From Aquarana catesbeiana (Eukaryota; Chordata; Amphibia; Anura; Ranidae): a stretch of 64,000 nucleotides of DNA. A model generated the notes under the pieces. That model did no database searches, had not been told where the DNA came from, and worked only from the letters and a program-made list of their open reading frames with translations. The stretch spans positions 164,623,907 to 164,687,906 of the forward strand of contig NC_133330.1 of NCBI RefSeq assembly GCF_042186555.1. The letters run 5' to 3'. The first letter of the stretch is position 1; the number at the start of each line of letters is the position of its first letter. Shown here one piece after another: positions 43,430 through 55,205 of this stretch. The translations under genes were made by a program, and so were the position numbers.

Positions 43430-45536
43430 AACATCGGGTGTTCGCCTGTTCGCCGAATAGTGAACAATTTGGGGTGTTCGCGGCAAATTCGAAAGCCGCA
43501 GAGCACCCTTTAAAAGTCTATGGGAGGAATCAAAAGTGCTAATTTTAAAGGCTTATATGCATGGTATTGTCTTAAAAAGTGTTTGGGGACCCGGGCCCTG
43601 CCCCAGGGGACATGTATCAATGCAAAAAAAAGTTTTAAAAATGCCCGTTTTTCGGGAGCAGTGATTTTTAATAATGCTTAAAGTGAAACAATAAAAGTGA
43701 AATATTCCTTTAAATTTCGTACCTGGGGGGTGTCTATAGTATGCCTGTAAAGTGGCGCATGTTTCCTGTGTTTAGAACAGTCTGAGAGCAAAATGACATT
43801 TCTAAAGGAAAAAAAGTCATTTAAAACTACTTGCGGCTATAATGAATTGTCAGTCCCGGCAATACAGATAAAATAAGTCATTGAAAAAAACGGCATGGGA
43901 TCCCCCCAGTCCATTACCAGTCCCTTTGGGTTTGGTATGAATATTAAGGGGAACCAAAATTTAAAAAAAAAAAAAAATTGCGTGGGGGTCACACCAAATT
44001 CCATACCAGGCCCTTCAGGTCTGGTATGGATATTAAGGGGAACCCCGCGCCAAAATTTTTAAAAAAATGGTGTGGGGATCCCCCTCAAAATCCATACCAG
44101 ACCCTTCTGATTTTAATAATGCTTAAAGTGAAACAATTAACAAAAGTGTAATATTCCTAAATTTCGTACCTGGGGGTGTCTATAGTATGCCTGTAAAGTG
44201 GTGCATGTTTCCCGTGTTTACAACAGTCCGAAAGCAAAATTACATTTCTAAAGGAAAAAAAGTAATTTAAAAGTACTTGCGGCTATAATGAATTGTCGTT
44301 TTTAATTGTCGGTCCCGACTCCCGGCAATACACATAAAAGTTCATTGATAAAAACTCAGTTACGTAACCCAGGTGGCCCCGCCCCCTCTGACGCTACGGG
44401 GAAGCCATAGGGATGTCCCCGTGTGTCAGGGGGGCGGGGTCACCCGGTGACATCTTGTGGCCCCGCCCTCAGTTACAAAAGAGCTGTCACCTGAGAGCAG
44501 CCGGTCATTACGGCGGGTGCCTCCCATGGAGGCAGATTGTAGGCGACGTGCGGTTTTTTTTTTTTTTTCGGTCCATCGGAGCGCGAGAAGAAGAAGAAGA
44601 AGAAGAGACTCTGTGGGACAGTTTTATTTTTTAATTTTTTTAATAAAGGACTTGTCCCAAGGCGTGTATTGTGTTTTTTTTTACCATTTTCACACATTTG
44701 TTGTGAAATGGTAGGGGTACATTTGTACCCCATTACTATTTCACACAGGGGGGGCCAGGATCTGGGGGTCCCCTTGTTAAAGGGGCCTTCCAGATTCCGA
44801 TAAGCCCCCCGCCTGCAGACCCCCACAACCACCGGCCAAGGGTTGTGGGGATGAGGCCCTATCCTCATCCTCTGATAAGGGTCTGGTATGGATTTTTTGG
44901 GGGGACCCCATGCCATTTTTTAAACAAATTTTGGCGCGGGGTTCCCCTTAAAATCCATACCAGACCGAAGGGTCTGGTATGGATTTTGAGGGGGTCCCCC
45001 ACGCCATTTTTAAAAAAAAATTTTGCGCGGGTTCCCCTTAATATCAATATTAAGGGTATGGAATTAATGAACTTTTATGTGTATTGCTGGGAGTCGGGAC
45101 CGACAATTCATTATAGCCGCAAGTACTTTTAAATGACTTTTTTTCCTTTAGAAATGTAATTTTGCTCTCGGACTGTTGTAAACACGGGAAACATGCGCCA
45201 CTTTACAGGCATACTATAGACACCCCCCAGGTACGAAATTTAAAGGAATATTACACTTTTATTGTTTCACTTTAAGCATTATTAAAATCACTACTCCTGA
45301 AAAACTGACCTTTTTTAAACTTTTTTTTGCATTGATACATGTCCACTGGGGCAAGACCCGGGTCCCCAAACACTTTTTAAGACAATACCATGCATATAAG
45401 CCTTTAAAATTAGCACTTTTGATTTTTCATGTTCGTGTCCCATAGACTTTAACGGTGTTCGCGTGTTCGAACAAATTTTTTGCCTGTTCGCATGTTCTGG
45501 TGCAAACCGAACTAGGGGGTGTTCGGCCTATCCCTA
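43430..45536 (+). mobile_element. Non-autonomous fold-back hAT element (2107 bp), rearranged
   Basis: The left end is a decayed left-type terminus (TAGGGTATGGGATGGTCTCG, then GTTCGCCTGTTCGCCGAATA) and the right end is GTGTTCGGCCTATCCCTA. An arm segment (AATAATGCTTAAAGTGAAAC to TTCATTGATAAAAA) occurs twice in direct orientation, at 43670-43890 and 44110-44355, so the copy is rearranged. Flanks GACGTTAT and GCTGGGAT do not match, suggesting age or end damage. Confidence 0.8.
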
Positions 45537-46124
45537 GCTGGGATCAGTAGTCCATCAAGTGTCAGCACATTTATTCTTCTCTACTAAAATGGTTGCTACC
45601 TCAAAGGGGGCTGCAGACCTCTGCCTGTAATGGGCTATTAGGAAAATGTTAGGACTTATTCAGAGTGAGGCCTAGCCATGTGCTAATGGAGACAGGAACT
45701 TAGATTTGGACAGTGAAGTGAAGCAAGTGATCTCAAGTAGTGTGCTGGAGGAGACATGCAGAGGAAGAGGCTGTCAAATCTAGACTCAACTAACATTGAT
45801 TTAATTAGGAAGTATTCATTATCTGGGCATCCCATGTCCCTTTTCCCCATCCAAGTTTAATCCCTTAATAAAAACAACAAAAACAAGCAAGAGGCTGTTC
45901 ATTGTCTGGTAAAGTAGACACAAGGAGGGTATAGCTTAAGTGGACTTTTAGGGCACTAACATAATTTGTAGAAAAAACGTATTGTAATAAACACAATAGT
46001 CACGATAAAAACAAAGTATATTGTAATGGTTGCAATTACTGTGTACAAAGTACAAAATCACCACAACAATTGACTGTAAAGTTCTCGTAATTCACCCGAC
46101 ACATTTCAGAGTATCTATGTCTCC

Positions 46125-46171
<47 letters not shown>

Positions 46172-46480
46172 GAGATATCATAGGCAAAACATTCCAATAA
46201 AGCTATTAAAAACAAAGAATATGAGCGGAACTGTGTCCAAGAATTTGCCCGTTTGGAGTAGCTGGTCTTCACAGCATGTATTGATATACCAACAAATGAG
46301 AATTGAGTACAGCCGGGCTAGCATAAGAGGCATTGGACAGTTGACAACACTGAAGCCAAGGGAGGGCGTAGCCCTGCACTCAGTGGGAACAGATAATTGT
46401 TGAAAGGTTAGTATACACTATGTAGTTGATGTCAAGTGGTATACGAAAGGCAGCCGCGCGGAGACACAACCTGGCATCCC
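45537..46480. other. No recognisable gene; (TA)n at 46128-46168
   Basis: Ordinary AT-rich DNA with a 40-bp TA microsatellite and a hammerhead-like remnant next to it (separate entry). Confidence 0.6.
46085..46130 (-). ncRNA. Partial hammerhead-ribozyme-like motif
   Basis: On the minus strand: TGAAGGAGACATAGATACTC, then TGAAATGTGTCGGGTGAAT. The pieces match the 3' part of a hammerhead core: TGA, stem II GAG/CTC, GAAA, and a GUC cleavage triplet followed by stem I. The CUGA and 5' strand of stem I are replaced by the (AT)n microsatellite. Confidence 0.35.
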
Positions 46481-46489
46481 GACCCTGAG

Positions 46490-47645
46490 AATAAAATGTA
46501 TTTTATTGGGATTTTTTGTGATAGATCAATACAAAGTGGCACATAATTATGAAGTGGAAGGAAAATGATAAATGGGGTTTAACATTTATTACAAATAAAT
46601 ATGGGAAAAGTGTGGCATGCATTTGTATTCAGCCCCCTTTACTCTGATACCCCTAACTAAAATCTAGTGGAACCAATTGCCTTCAGAAGTCACCTAATTA
46701 GTAAACAGATTCCACCTGTGTGTAATTTAAACTCACTATAATTACAGCTGTTCTGTGAAGCCCTCAGAGATTTGTTGGAGAACCTTAGTGATCAAACAGC
46801 CTCATGAATGCCAAGGAACACACCTGACAGGTCAGGGCTAAAGTTGTGTAGAAGTTTAAAGCAAAGTTAGGTTATAAAACAAAATATCCCAAGCTTTGAA
46901 AATCTCATGGAGCACTGTTCAATCTATCATCCGAAAATGGAAACAGTATGGCACAACTTCAAACCTACTAAGACATGGCTGTCCACCTAAACTAACAGGC
47001 CGGGTGAGGAGAACATTAATCAGAGAAGCAGCCAAGAGGCCCATGGTAACTCTGGAGGAGCTGCAGAGATCCACAGCTCAGGTGGGAGGATCTGTCCACA
47101 GGACAACCATTAGTCATGTACTCCACACATCTGGTCTTTATGGAAGAGTGGCAAGAAGATAGCCATTGTTAAAAGAAGGCCATAAGAAATTTGCAGTTTG
47201 CGAGAAGCCATGTGGGGGACACAGCAAACATGTAGAAAAAGGTGCTCTGGTCACATGAGACCAAAATGTAACTTTTTTGCCTAAAAGCAAAACGCTATGT
47301 GCTGCGGAAAACTAACACTGCACACTACCCTGAACAGATCATCACCACCGTGAAACGTTGTGGCGGCAGCATCATGTTGTGGGGATGCTTTTCTTCAGCA
47401 GGGACAGGCAAGCTGGTCAGAGTTGATGAGAAGATGGATGGAGCCAAATACAGGGCAATCTTCGAGGAAAACATGTTAGAGTCTGCAAAAGACTTGAGAC
47501 TGGGGCGGAGGTTCATCTTCCAGCAGGAAAACAATCCTAAACATACAGCCAGAGCTACAATGGAATGGTTTAGATCAAAGCATATTCATGTATTAGAATG
47601 GCCCAGTTAAAGTCTAGACTTAAATCCAATGGAAGCTAGTGTCAA
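46490..47645 (+). mobile_element. Tc1/mariner-type transposon, right end truncated
   Basis: The left region contains TGTATTCAGCCCCCTTTACTC and AACTAAAATCTAGTGGAACC, typical of the terminal repeat of a widespread frog and fish Tc1 family. The transposase remnant follows. After the DLNPME codons the sequence departs from Tc1 and no matching right inverted repeat is seen. Confidence 0.75.
46875..47645 (+). pseudogene. Tc1-like transposase, catalytically dead
   Basis: The N-terminal helix-turn-helix part (46896-47162) shows WSTVQSIIRKWKQYGTTSNL and HRTTISHVLHTSGLYGRVARR, followed by a stop. The DDE part reads LWSHETK where active members have LWSDETK, so the first catalytic Asp is His. The second motif reads QQENNPKH instead of QQDNDPKH, so the second catalytic Asp is Glu. 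The third acidic residue (NPME) remains, after an in-frame TAA. CGGSIMLWGCFSSAGTG and HVLEWPS are well conserved. Two lost catalytic residues and several stops make it non-functional. Confidence 0.88.
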
Positions 47646-47778
47646 TCATCTTTCACCCCCCCTAAACTGAATGAATGCACACCAAATACATATTTGATGT
47701 TCAATAAAGATTTATTGAGCTGTAAAAAAGATTTTTGATATTTATAATTTAATATGAATTGCACTGCAACTATTTTCT

Positions 47779-48827
47779 TTAACCACTTCAGATCCGGGCC
47801 ATTGCCAAATGACGACAACAGCGCGGATCTACATTACCGGGACGACGTCGTCCCGTGCACGAGCGGCCTGATCAGCGAGTCTGAGACTCGCCTGATCACA
47901 GATCAGAGTAAGGGGTTGGTCCCGACCCCTTACCACATGATCAGCTGTCAGCCAATGACAGCTGATCATGTGATATAAACAGAGCCGGTAATCAGCTATT
48001 TTTCCTCCTTGCGCTGACAGCATGAGGAAAAAAACTCGATCACCGGCGGCTGTGATTGGGACCATCAGTCCCGTTCACGGCGATCATGTGCCCCAACAGC
48101 AATAGGCAGCAGTGCCGCCTACCAGTGCCCACAGTGCCTTCCATCAGTGCCATCTATCAGTGCCACCCATCAGTTCCCACAGTGCTACCCATCAGCACCC
48201 ACAGTGCCACTCATCAGCGCCCACAGTGCCACCCATCAGCGCCCACATCAGTGCAACAGTGCTGCACATCAGTGCCACCTATCAGTGCCCATAAGTGTCA
48301 CCTACCAGTGCAGCCCATCAGTGCCGCCCATCAGTGCCCCCCATCAGTGGTACCTATCAGTGCCCATCCGTGCCACCCATCCGCGCCCATCAGTGGCCAT
48401 CAGTGCCGCCTTATCTGTCCCCATCAGTACTGCCTTATCTGTCCCCATCAGTGCCGCCTTAATGGTGCCTATCCATGCCCATCAGTGCAGCCTATCAGTG
48501 CCTACCAGTGCCGCCTCATCAGCGCATATCAATGAAGGAGAAAAATGACCTGTTTGCAAAATTTTATATCAAACTATGAAACCTAATTTTTTTTTTTTTT
48601 CAAAATGTTCTATCTTTTTTTGTTTGTTTAGCAAAAAATAAAAATCCCAGCTGTGATTAAATACCACCAAAAGAAAGCTCTATTTGTGGGGAAAAAAATG
48701 ATAAAAATGTCATTTGGGTACAGTGTTGTATGACCGCGCAATTGTCATTCAAAGTGTGACAGCGCTGAGAGCTGAAAATTGGTCTGGGCAGGAGGGGTGT
48801 TTAAGTGCCCAGTAAGCAAGTGGTTAA
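47779..48827. mobile_element. TTAA-bounded TIR element (1049 bp)
   Basis: Begins TTAACCACTTCAG and ends AAGCAAGTGGTTAA. It is a longer relative of 30476-31211 in opposite orientation (ACAAATAGAGC block inverted, CAATTGTCATTCAAAGTG near the right). It contains an inverted GATCAGCTGTCA...TGACAGCTGATC hairpin at 47938-47968 and the CAGTGCC minisatellite. Confidence 0.78.
48100..48535. repeat. Short-unit minisatellite (CATCAGTGCCNCC)
   Basis: Repeats of CATCAGTGCCACCTATCAGT with variable 10- to 20-bp spacing, expanded inside the TTAA element. Cys/Pro/Ser-rich frames across it are spurious. Confidence 0.9.
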
Positions 48828-48875
48828 GCATGGTATTTGCACATCACCAATCAGGGCTGGCCAGACACAGACTTA

Positions 48876-49309
48876 TGCCCCGTACACACGGTCGGACTGT
48901 GTTCGGACATTCTGACAACAAAATCCTAGGATTTTTTCCGACGGATGTTGGCTCAAACTTGTCTTGCATACACACGGTCACACAAAGTTGTCGGAAAATC
49001 CGATCGTTTTAAACGCGGTGACGTAAAACATGTACGTCGGGACTATAAACGGGGCAGTGGCCAATAGCTTTCATCTCTTTATTTATTCTGAGCATGCGTG
49101 GCACTTTGTCCGTCGGATTTGTGTACACACGATTGGAATTTCCGACAACGGATTTTGTTGTCGGAAAATTTTATCTTCTGCTCTCCAACTTTGTGTGTCG
49201 GAAAATCCGATGGAAAATGTCCGATGGAGCCCACACACGGTCGGAATTTCCGACAACACGCTCCGATCGGACATTTTCCATCGGAAAATCCGACCGTGTG
49301 CACGGGGCA
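48876..49309. mobile_element. PIF/Harbinger-like MITE (TGCCCCGTACACACGGTCGG, TTA TSD)
   Basis: Left end TGCCCCGTACACACGGTCGG and right end CCGACCGTGTGCACGGGGCA, with TTA on both sides (48873-48875, 49310-49312). The interior is a patchwork of inverted TTTTCCGACAACAAAATCC words. A right-truncated copy is at 54992-55205. Confidence 0.8.
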
Positions 49310-49312
49310 TTA

Positions 49313-49740
49313 CACTCTAGAGAGCATACATCAGCAGAGTAATAGAAACCCCTCCCAAAGAACTTTCCCTGCAGATGCCAAAGAACTGGGAAAGATCATG
49401 TGACCACACAGCAATGCAGCAGGAATAAAGTACTTTGAGGATTAAAAAATAAAAAATTACAGTGACATGATATTTATGATCTGTGTTATTATTATTCCCT
49501 CAATTGACCTGAGCTCAGCTCATGAAGAGGGAGCACACAAATGGGACCATCCAGCATTGTTAAAATTAATTCCACTGGATTCCAATCAATAAGAAGATAT
49601 ACTGTATTTGTGCTGTGAAAGAGTTGAAATGTAATGGACCCAAGCTAGCTTGTTAGTTCAGTTTTGTACTATGACACTATGAAACTTCTAGTTTGCTGTA
49701 TATGTGCATGCATGAATAATATATTTAGTCTTATTTTGTT
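49313..49740. other. No recognisable gene
   Basis: Non-repetitive AT-rich sequence, one of the few stretches not obviously transposon-derived. Confidence 0.5.
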
Positions 49741-49751
49741 TTAATATACAG

Positions 49752-49836
49752 GGGCCAGCTGAAACTGATATTAGAAGTGCAGCTTCTGAGAAGTGGAAAG
49801 TTTTGAAGCTATTAGTCTTTGCTGTTCTAATCTGTG
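49752..49836 (+). CDS. Candidate host exon (85 bp)
   Basis: A pyrimidine-rich tract and TATACAG precede it and GGTAAGA follows it (acceptor AG at 49750-49751, donor GT at 49837). One frame is open throughout: GPAETDIRSAASEKWKVLKL, then LVFAVLIC. It looks like a polar segment leading into a membrane-spanning or signal-anchor stretch. The length is not a multiple of three. I do not recognise the protein. It could be chance, but it lies in sequence without repeat features. Confidence 0.3.
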
Positions 49837-50934
49837 GTAAGATTGAATAACAAGCTGTGATCAAGGTGTTTCATATTTGTTCTAAGCAGATAGATAGATT
49901 TTTTTTAGCTTTTCCATTGCTTATGTCGATGCTTTACACTTTGTTTTCTAATACAAAGTAATGTAGAATTTCCAATTTTCAATTCCCACATTGTCATAAA
50001 TATTTCAATAATTCAATTAAGAACAATTTCATAGAGCCAGGGCCGGTGCCAGCATAAGGCAGCATAGGCAGCTGCCTTAGGACGCCAGGCCGGGGAAGGG
50101 GGGTGGGGGGGGGTACGGTAAAATTCTTATCTCCAACCACTTGCTGGGGATTCCGATTTTTATGTCTTCTGTGCCCCCCAGCAGGCAAACTAAAACTTTA
50201 ATGCTGTTCCCGGTAGAAGAGAGGGTGCAGTGTGGAAGTTTTAGTTAGCCTGCTGTTTAATAAGCTACTGGCATAGCATGGAGAGAGGCAGGCAGGGCAG
50301 TCTGAATGTCAGAGCGGGCCTGCAAGGATGCAGAGGAGGATGGAGCAGTGAGCGGTGTGCTGGGAGTGGTCGGGGTCCACTGTCATGCAGGCTCCAATGA
50401 GGAATGGCGGGGTGCGTCCGGCTGTGCAGGGTGGGTCAGGCGAGGGGATGCCAGCGGAGGGCCTGTGGAGGAGAAGAAAGAGAGGAGGAGATTGGGGAAA
50501 AGGAGCCCCCACACACACACACTCTGTGCTGTAGCTACTGCAACAGATTTTCTGCCTGCCTGGGACACAGCTACTGCTCCTGGTACCAGATACTCTATAA
50601 AGTGTAGAATACCTCTCTTGTGTCCCAAGGTGAAAAGAAAGCAGCAAGCACCACAAAGGACAAACAGATTTGTGTGTAAAAATGTATAAAGATGTGCAGC
50701 GCTAATGTATTGAAAATGGGAAAATAAGATCCCTGAACGTATATGAAAGGAGATGTATAAACCCCAAACAGGACTTTTCCTGGCTCTCTCTGGGACATTT
50801 AATGCTACAATATATGTAATTAAATGTAAACAAACATTTTAAAATGTATTAAAACATGAACGCTGTCAGTAGAGCATTGAGCGTGTCAGTAGGGCAGAGG
50901 TTGGTAAGACAGTGGATGGAGTCAGTCAGTAGAG
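49837..50934. other. No clear gene; hAT-like end CAGGGCCGGTGCC at 50038
   Basis: A CAGGGCCGGTGCCAGCATAA start at 50038 resembles a hAT terminus, followed by GC-rich sequence with a (CA)n at 50510-50522. Frames at 50306-50689 have no domain. The opposite end was not found. Confidence 0.4.
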
Positions 50935-53900
50935 CAGTATTTTTCAACCTTTTTTCAGTCAAGGCACCCTTTAAAGTTATGGGCAGTCACCCCATTCTAA
51001 AATGTAAAAAACAATTCTAATAGTTTTACATAGGGATGGGCCGAACAACCCCCCGTTCGGTTCGCACCAGAACATGCAAACAGGCAAAAAATTTGTACGA
51101 ACAAGCGAACACCTAAAGTCTATGGGACACGAACATAAAAAATCAAAATTGCTAATTTTAAAGGCTTATATGCATGGTATTGTCTTAAAAAGTGTTTGGG
51201 GACCTGGGTCCTGCACAGGGGACATGTATCAATGCAAAAAGAAATTTTAAAAACTGACATTTTTTCGGGAGCAGTGATTTTAATAATGCTTAAAGTGAAA
51301 CAATAAAAGTGTAATATTCCTTTAAATTTCATATCTGGGGGGTGTCTAGAGTATGCCTGTAAAGTGGCGCATGTTTCCCATGTTTAGAACAGTCCCTGCA
51401 CAAAATGACATTTCTAAAGGAAAAAAAGTCATTTAAAACTACTCGCGGCTATAATGAATTGTCAGTCCGGCAATACACATAAAAGTTCATTGATAAAAAC
51501 GGCATGGGATTCCCCCACAGGGAAATTTTTTAAAAAATGTGTGGGGGTTCCCCCAAATTCCATACCAGGCCCTTCAGGTCTGGTATGGATATTAAGGGGA
51601 ACCGCGTGATAAATTTTTTTAAAAAATGGCATGGGGTCCCCCAAAAAATCCATACCAGACCCTTATCCAAGCACGCAACCTGGCAGGCCGCAGGAAAAGA
51701 GGGGGGACAAGAGAGCGCCCCCCTCCTGAACCATACCAGGCCACATGCCCTCAACATTGGGAGGGTGCTTTGGGGTAGCCCCCCCAATGCACCTTGTTCC
51801 CATGTTGATGGGGAGAAGGGCCTCATCCCCACATACCTTGCCCGGTGGTTGTGGGGGTCTTATCGGAATCTGGAAGCCCCCTTTAACAAGGGGACCCTCA
51901 GATCCCGCTCCCCCTGTGTGAATTGATAATGGGGTACAAATGTACCCCTACCATTTCACAAAAAAAGTGTCAAAAATGTTAAAAAAAAGACAGACGTTTT
52001 TTGACAATTCCTTTATTAATGTCTTCTTGTTTCCCGGCTTCTTCTTCCATCTTCTTCTGGTTTTCCTTCGGTGTTCTTCCTCCATCTTGTTCTTCCCCCG
52101 CTTCTTCCTCTATATTCCTCCGCTTCTTCTTCTGGTTTTCTTCTTCTCCGCTTTGTCCTCCGGACGATCCGCCTCAATAGGAGTCTCCACAGCTCTTATA
52201 TAATGGAGGGCGGGCCACCCACTGACCCCGCCCCCTCTGACGCACGGGGACTTCCCTATGGCTTTTCCCATGTTATCAGAGGGGGGCAGGGTCACATAAA
52301 TGGGTGACCCCGCCCCCCTCTGACAACACGGGGAAAGCCATAGGGAAGTCCACATGTGTCAGAGGTAGGTGGGGTCACCGGGTGGCCCCGCCCTCAATTA
52401 TATAAGAGCTGTCACCTGACCAGAAGCGTCACACAGCGGGAGACCCCCATTGAGGCAGATCGTCCGGAGGACGAAGCGGAGAAGAAGCCCGGAGGAAGAT
52501 GCCAGACGAGAAGACCTGAGGAAGAAGAGGAGGAAGAAGCGGGTGAAGAACACGATGGAGGAAGAAGAACACTGAAGGAAGACCAGAAGAAGATGGAAGA
52601 AGAAGCGGGGAAAGAAGAAGACATTAATAAACGAATTGTCAAAAAACGTCTATTGTCGTTTTTTTAACATTTTTGACACTTTTTTGTGAAATGGTAGGGG
52701 TACATTTGTACCCCATTGCCAATTCACACAGGGGGGCTGAGATCTGGGGGTCCCCTTGTTAAAGGGGGCTTCCAGATTCCGATAAGCCCCCCGCCCGCAG
52801 ACCCCCACAACCACAAGGCAACGGTTGTGGGGATGAGGCCCTTCTCCCCATCAACATGGGGACAATGTGCTTTGTGGTACCCCAAAGCACCCTCCCAATG
52901 TTGAGGGCATGTGGTCTGGTATGGTTCTGGGGGGCGCTCTCTCGTCCCCCCTCTTTTCCTGCGGCCTGCTAGGTTGGGTGCTCGGATAAGGGTCTTGTAT
53001 GGATTTTTGGGGGGACCCCACGCCATTTTATTTTTAAATTTTGGCAGGGGTTCCCCTTAATATCCATACCAGACCTGAAGGGCCTGGTATGGAATTTGGG
53101 GGGACCCCCACACATTTTTTTTTTAAATTTTGGTTCGGGGTTCCCCTTATGTGTATTGCCGGGACTGACAATTCATTATAGCCGTGAGTAGTTTTAAATT
53201 ACTTTTTTTCCTTTAGAAATGTCATTTTGCTGTCAGACTGTTCTAAACACGGGAAACATGCGCCACTTTACAGGAATACTATAGACACCCCCCAGGTACA
53301 AAATTTAAAGGAATATAACACTTTTAGTGTTTCACTTTAAACATTATTAAAATCACTTCTCCCGAAAAAACGTCTGTTTTTAAAACTTATGTTTGCATTG
53401 ATACATGTCCCCTGGGGCAGAACCCAGGTCCCCAAACCATTTTTATGACAATAACTTGCATATTAACCTTTAAAATTGCATATTTACCTTTAAAATTGAT
53501 TTCTCCCATAGACTTTTAAAGGGTGTTCCGTGGCTTTCGAATTTGCCGCGAATACCCCAAATTGTTCGCTATTCAGCGAAAGGGCGAACAGCCAATATTC
53601 GAGTCGAACTCATATTCGATCCGAACATAAAGCCCATCCCTAGTTTTACACTATACAGAAACATCCACACGTAGACACCCAACATTAGAAGTGATTTATT
53701 CTTTCAAAGCAAATACACTTTTACATACTGGCACTGACTAGTATTCCTATGTTTCTCTTCTCCCACAATTCTATCAGCTAATGCGGCCCCAGTTCTGAGG
53801 GAGAGGGGCACAGAAAGGTCAAACAAGGATGCTGTGGAGGCAACAGATGACATCCTTATCAACTAATGTCATTGGTTGTTAGGATGCCAGTGTCTATAAA

Positions 53901-54070
53901 GTCATAATGGTGCACAATGAAAACCTGTGGCTTTGTGTAACTAAAAGGTAGGCTTGATCCACCTGCTGGCTTGTATACAATTGTTGATATATTTTTAGGC
54001 ATTTTGCAAAGGCTCCCCTGAAGAAACCTTAAGGCCCCCCAGGGTGCCTGAGCACCCTGGTTGAAAAAGT
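50935..54070. mobile_element. Older hAT MITE (CAGTATTTTTCAACC ends) split by a fold-back
   Basis: The left end CAGTATTTTTCAACC with AAGGCACCCTTTAAAG matches the complement of the right end CAGGGTGCCTGAGCACCCTG, GGTTGAAAAAGTC. The 2.6-kb fold-back at 51031-53642 lies between. The interior right part (53651-54000) has no gene. Confidence 0.65.
51031..53642 (-). mobile_element. Non-autonomous fold-back hAT element (2612 bp)
   Basis: Starts TAGGGATGGGCCGAAC and ends AAAGCCCATCCCTA, flanked by perfect GTTTTACA duplications (51023-51030, 53643-53650). Opposite orientation to the autonomous copy. Arms meet near 52.3 kb at GGGTGACCCCGCCCCCCTCT. Each arm contains a pyrimidine- or purine-rich tract encoding a short acidic/basic peptide and an ATTAATAAA-type hexamer. 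No transposase. Confidence 0.92.
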
Positions 54071-54985
54071 CAGAGGAATGGACTGTAGCTTATTATTTTT
54101 ATTATTTACATTTTTTTTGTTATTTTTTTTACAATATTATTTTTCTTACATTTTTTAGGAGCCACATTGGTGGGCTTTAGTGAAATAATAGGGGTAGAAA
54201 CAGACTCTTGATGTCTCATGTTTGAGACAGAAAAGGGACTAAGGACAGAAATCCCCAGTCCCTTTCTCTGCAGCCTCAGTTGCACAGGATACTGAATGAA
54301 TGGGAAGTGCTCTGTGCTGAGTGGCTTTTGGTTAATTCACAAACTAAAGCATAGGAAATAGGGGGGAAGCAGGGGGAACATGCACTGCACAGGCACATAC
54401 GACACGCCTTAATGCTAAGCACCCCAACCCTCTCCCCCTGATCAGCGTAGTCCTTTGACACTTTCTCTAGCTTTCTACCTGAAAAAGCTGGAGGAAGTGT
54501 CTGCAGGAGCCTGACAGTGATTAACTGATCATGAGTGCAATGTTTGCAGTCTCCTGTAGGATAAAAAACAGTAAATGGACTTTTTTCCTGCAAAAATTGT
54601 GCATTTATTATTTTTGTCCTCAACCGTTTGCAAGGCGGCTCTCCGGCGCCAGATCAGGTACTAGGTACATGACCCCCTTCCGGGCAGGAGGAATGCACAT
54701 GCCCACTGGGGCGGTGGTGCTGTGATTCGATTGAGCACCGATCAGTCTTCAGGGTCAGGCCAATGATTTTTGGCCTGGACTTGCTGATCAGTTTTGGTGA
54801 ATCACAGATCAACATGTTTCTGTGTTTACAAAACACAGGCACAGGAAATAATGTGATCTTCTCTTGTGGAGCCCTTTTTGGTTCCAGTGAGAAAAGAGAG
54901 CACATCTATGAGTAAAAGCAGCACACTGACACAAAATCACTTAGGCACATTTAACTCCCCCCCCCCCAGTTAGTCCTTGCACTGC
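54071..54985. other. No recognisable gene
   Basis: AT-rich; includes a T-rich stretch near 54110-54160. A 115-residue minus frame (54276-54623) has no motif I know. Confidence 0.55.
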
Positions 54986-54991
54986 CCTGTA

Positions 54992-55205
54992 ATGCCCCGT
55001 ACACACGGTCGGATTTTCCGATGGACAACGTCCGATCGGAGCGTGTTGTGGGCTCCATTGGACATTTTCCATCGGATTTTCCGACACACAAAGTTGGAGA
55101 GCAGGAGATAAAATTTTCCGACAACAAAATCCGATCGCGTCAATTCCGACCGTGTGTGGCCTGTTCCGACGCACAAAGTGCCACGCATGCTCAGAAGAAA
55201 TTCCG
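54992..55205. mobile_element. Truncated MITE of the TGCCCCGTACACACGG family
   Basis: ATGCCCCGTACACACGGTCG opens it, and ATTTTCCGACAACAAAATCC matches the interior of 48876-49309. The right terminus is missing. Bases 55206-55740 hold no gene. Confidence 0.65.

Noticed and set aside
48056..48548. Cys/Pro/Ser-rich frames in the TTAA element
   Set aside because: They follow from the CATCAGTGCC minisatellite.
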